From IMCC26077 sp044344975 (GTDB taxonomy: Bacteria > Actinomycetota > Actinomycetes > Nanopelagicales > Nanopelagicaceae): 43,043 bases of DNA. Shown piece by piece: positions 41,053 to 43,043 of this stretch (positions are counted from its first letter, which is position 1; every line of letters begins with the position of its first letter). The position numbers were made by a program, and so were the translations under genes. The notes under the pieces were generated by a model that saw nothing but the letters and a program-made list of their open reading frames with translations, was not told where the DNA came from and did not search any database. The DNA lies in assembly GCA_044344975.1 (NCBI GenBank), contig JBIJBY010000002.1:1-43043 (forward strand), in the 5' to 3' direction.

Positions 41053-41064
41053 AGTTAGTTGAAG

Positions 41065-41562
41065 ATGATAATTCGCGAATTTGAACCTGATGATCTTCCC
41101 ATGATCGATGCTTTCTTCGATCAAATGGGCGAAGAAAGCACCAAGTTTTTCAACTCTAATGATGTAAATAGGAAATTTGCGGTCAAGTTTGTCACGGAGA
41201 AGAACAAATCAATTATCCGTTGGTTAGCTGAAGATAATGGTTTGATGATTGGTTATGTGTTCCTCTGGGATATCGATACAACTCTTCCTTGGCTAGGTAT
41301 TGCAGTTCATGATTCATACAAAGGCAAAGGCATTGGCAAAAAATTAATCGAACATGCCAATAATTGGGCCGAATCAAATGGGAAAGGTGGAGTCATCCTC
41401 ATTACTGCTAAAGATAATCAAAGAGGTCAGAAGTTGTATGAAGGAATGGGTTACCAGTACTACGGAGTGCATCCATCCGGAGAGCTTCTCTATATAAAGC
41501 GTTTTATTTCTTTCGAAGACCCAGAGATCGAAGGGCGCCTTCCTGTAATCCCAGGTTTTTAG
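41065..41562 (+). CDS. GNAT family N-acetyltransferase
   Basis: A 165-residue acetyltransferase. It begins MIIREFEPDDLPMIDAFF, and the acetyl-CoA pyrophosphate-binding loop is HDSYKGKGIGKKLIEHA, followed by ILITAKDNQRGQKLYEGMGYQYYG, the normal beta5-alpha4 of GNATs. ATG 41065 is preferred to TTG 41059. It lies 12 nt after the alcohol dehydrogenase gene and is probably in the same operon. The substrate cannot be inferred. Confidence 0.83.
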   Translation: MIIREFEPDDLPMIDAFFDQMGEESTKFFNSNDVNRKFAVKFVTEKNKSIIRWLAEDNGLMIGYVFLWDIDTTLPWLGIAVHDSYKGKGIGKKLIEHANNWAESNGKGGVILITAKDNQRGQKLYEGMGYQYYGVHPSGELLYIKRFISFEDPEIEGRLPVIPGF

Positions 41563-41598
41563 AATGGTCGCGTACTTATATTTCCCCTGGAAAGTGAT

Positions 41599-41604
41599 TA
41601 GCCT
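41599..41604 (+). promoter_or_regulatory. Leaderless -10 element for the threonine aldolase gene
   Basis: TAGCCT, 6 nt (TACCTA), then ATG 41611. The 48-nt gap after the GNAT gene shows no Shine-Dalgarno for the aldolase. Confidence 0.55.
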
Positions 41605-41610
41605 TACCTA

Positions 41611-42651
41611 ATGATCATTGATCTTCGCTCAGACACTGTGACCAAGCCATCGCAGGCTATGCGGGAGGCAATGGCACAAGCTCCGGTAGGCGATGATGTC
41701 TATGGTGAAGATCCGACAATTAATTCTTTAGAAGAACGAGTAGCAAATCTCTTCGGCTTAGAAGCGGGACTATTTACACCATCTGGCTCAATGGCAAACC
41801 AACTTGGTATCCGATTATTGGTTAATCCTGGGGAAGAGTTACTTACCGAAGAAGATGCTCATATTGTGCGCGCTGAATTAGGTGCTGGCGCCGCACATGG
41901 CGGAATAACCACTCGCACTTGGCACGCGCCGCGAGGCCTACTTGATGCTGCCACTGTATTAGCTATGTCTCGTCCTCATGCAGGTCCGTATCTTGTGTCA
42001 ACAAAAGCAATTGCGCTCGAAAACACGCATAACTTTGGTGGCGGCACTGTCCAGCCGATCTCTGAAATCGAAAAGCTATTCAATGGCGCCCAAGAATCAA
42101 ATATTTCTCTCCACCTTGATGGCGCCCGAATATGGAATGCGCACATTGCAACCGGGGTTTCCTTAAAAGAGTATGGAAAGTTCTTTGAAACAATCAGTGT
42201 ATGTCTTTCAAAGGGTCTTGGCGCGCCAGTAGGTTCAGTACTTCTCAGTAGCTCAGAGAATATAAAGAGAGCTCGAGTATGGCGCAAACGCCTTGGTGGC
42301 GGGATGCGCCAGGTTGGAATTTTGGGTGCAGCATGCCACTTTGCTTTGGATAACAATATCTTGCGAATATCAGAGGACCATAAGCATGCACGATTGCTAG
42401 CAGATCGGATTCATGAAGCTGCGCCTTCAGTTATTAATCCCGAGCATGTGAAGAGCAATATTGTTGGTTTGAATTTGAAAGAGATCGGAATGACCTCAGC
42501 AGAGCTGGCAACTCATGCGAAGAATGAAAATGTACTCGTGAGTGCGCTCGGCCCACACTATGCACGGTTAGTTACCCATTTAGATGTTGAAAGTTCTGAG
42601 ATCGCTACTGCAGCTGATGTGCTTTCCTCAATTCTCAAGGCGAGGAAGTAG
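41611..42651 (+). CDS. ltaE: Low-specificity L-threonine aldolase
   Basis: A 346-residue PLP enzyme of fold type I cleaving threonine or allo-threonine to glycine and acetaldehyde. DLRSDTVTKPSQAMREAM opens the protein, GDDVYGEDPTINSLEERV follows, the LHLDGARIWNA segment holds the Asp that pairs with PLP, and Lys in VCLSKGLGAPVGSVL forms the Schiff base. It has its own leaderless-type promoter, and the patatin gene follows 18 nt downstream. Confidence 0.93.
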   Translation: MIIDLRSDTVTKPSQAMREAMAQAPVGDDVYGEDPTINSLEERVANLFGLEAGLFTPSGSMANQLGIRLLVNPGEELLTEEDAHIVRAELGAGAAHGGITTRTWHAPRGLLDAATVLAMSRPHAGPYLVSTKAIALENTHNFGGGTVQPISEIEKLFNGAQESNISLHLDGARIWNAHIATGVSLKEYGKFFETISVCLSKGLGAPVGSVLLSSSENIKRARVWRKRLGGGMRQVGILGAACHFALDNNILRISEDHKHARLLADRIHEAAPSVINPEHVKSNIVGLNLKEIGMTSAELATHAKNENVLVSALGPHYARLVTHLDVESSEIATAADVLSSILKARK

Positions 42652-42669
42652 AGTCGTGAAGAGGGTGCA

Positions 42670-43043
42670 ATGAAAATTCTTTCGATAGATGGTGGTGGCG
42701 TAAGAGGCCTAATTCCTGGAATGGTTGTAGTTGAGATTGAACGACGGATGGGAAAGCCCGTCAGCGAACTCTTCGATTTAATTGCGGGTACTTCTGCCGG
42801 CGGTCATATTGCCCTCGCTCTTACCGCCCCTGGGGCTGATGGCAAACCACGGTGGAGAGCCGAAGATTTGGCACTTTTTTATCGAGAGGCATATGGGCGC
42901 ATCTTTGAAAATTCTGGTTTGAAAATTATGGATACCCTTAAGGGATTAACTAATGAGCGCTACTCGGCCGAGGGAATTGAACGCGTTCTTGATGAGATTC
43001 TTGGTGATGCCAAGATTAGTGAAGCGCTCTGTGAAGTCCTCAT
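42670..43043 (+). CDS. Patatin-like phospholipase, N-terminal part (partial)
   Basis: Starts at ATG 42670 with GAGGG about 4 nt upstream and runs off the window after 124 codons. The oxyanion-hole motif SIDGGGVRGLIPG opens the protein, and the nucleophile elbow GTSAGG follows at about residues 40-45. The catalytic Asp (DGG/DGA) lies beyond the edge. Patatins hydrolyse acyl lipids; some act as CBASS effectors (CapV), but nothing in this window shows a cyclase partner. It is probably transcribed with threonine aldolase. Confidence 0.88.
   Translation, partial: MKILSIDGGGVRGLIPGMVVVEIERRMGKPVSELFDLIAGTSAGGHIALALTAPGADGKPRWRAEDLALFYREAYGRIFENSGLKIMDTLKGLTNERYSAEGIERVLDEILGDAKISEALCEVL

Noticed and set aside
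42670..43043. The patatin gene as part of a CBASS defence operon
   Set aside because: No nucleotidyltransferase or other defence gene is visible, and its upstream neighbour is a metabolic threonine aldolase.

Overview
This window is chromosomal DNA from a free-living actinobacterium with a compact genome. The evidence is gene content and order: FtsH-folate-CoA-lysS-clpC synteny, CarD, SenX3/RegX3, MshA (mycothiol synthesis), the tiny ribosomal protein bS22, a DUF2516 protein, and an Rv2747-type N-acetylglutamate synthase. Base composition looks moderate rather than GC-rich. Intergenic gaps are short, ATGA/TAATG stop-start overlaps are common, and several genes appear to be leaderless. This fits a streamlined aquatic actinobacterium such as the freshwater acI/Nanopelagicales group, but that placement is inference. 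No stretch above about 300 bp lacks a gene, and I saw no insertion sequence, phage, integrase, CRISPR array or rRNA.

Region 1 (1-14.3 kb, + strand) is a cofactor and housekeeping cluster: the tilS tail, hpt, ftsH, folE-folP-folB-folK (folate), panC (pantothenate), nadB-nadC (NAD), coaX (CoA), lysS, an N-acetylglutamate synthase, an S51-like protein and clpC. It resembles the ftsH-to-clpC1 block of Mycobacterium, with nadBC inserted and without panD or lsr2 at their usual places.

Region 2 (14.3-17.3 kb, - strand) holds mutY, radA and a Cys-rich conserved protein. disA, usually next to radA in actinobacteria, is absent here.

Region 3 (17.4-30.4 kb) resembles the mycobacterial mshA-to-proC block. 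It contains proC, a secreted protein, bS22, a large secreted metalloprotease (-), small conserved proteins, a DsrE protein (-), an untracked 57-codon membrane ORF, a nitrobindin-like protein, an asparaginase, a DUF2516 protein, mshA, a YbjN-domain protein, gpm, phoU (-), senX3-regX3 and a lipoprotein (-). An 11-bp-periodic direct repeat resembling a PHO box lies between phoU and senX3.

Region 4 (30.5-34.5 kb) is the conserved run carD-ispD-ispF-cysS-rlmB (transcription control, MEP isoprenoid pathway, Cys-tRNA synthetase, 23S rRNA methylation).

Region 5 (34.5-43 kb) is more accessory. It contains an SGNH hydrolase, an enolase-superfamily dehydratase ending at a strong terminator, a secreted coiled-coil/repeat protein, tRNA-Thr(TGT), mgsA (-), an SDR-alcohol dehydrogenase-GNAT run, threonine aldolase, and the start of a patatin-like phospholipase cut by the window end.

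A recurring signal is a TANNNT hexamer 6-7 nt before the start codon, seen at a dozen genes. This is the geometry of leaderless transcription, and it fixes several start codons. I did not find a convincing new multi-gene system. The items most worth a second look are the leaderless promoter set, the membrane-less SenX3 homologue, the PHO-box-like repeats, the atypical zinc protease, the coiled-coil/repeat protein and the untracked small ORFs.
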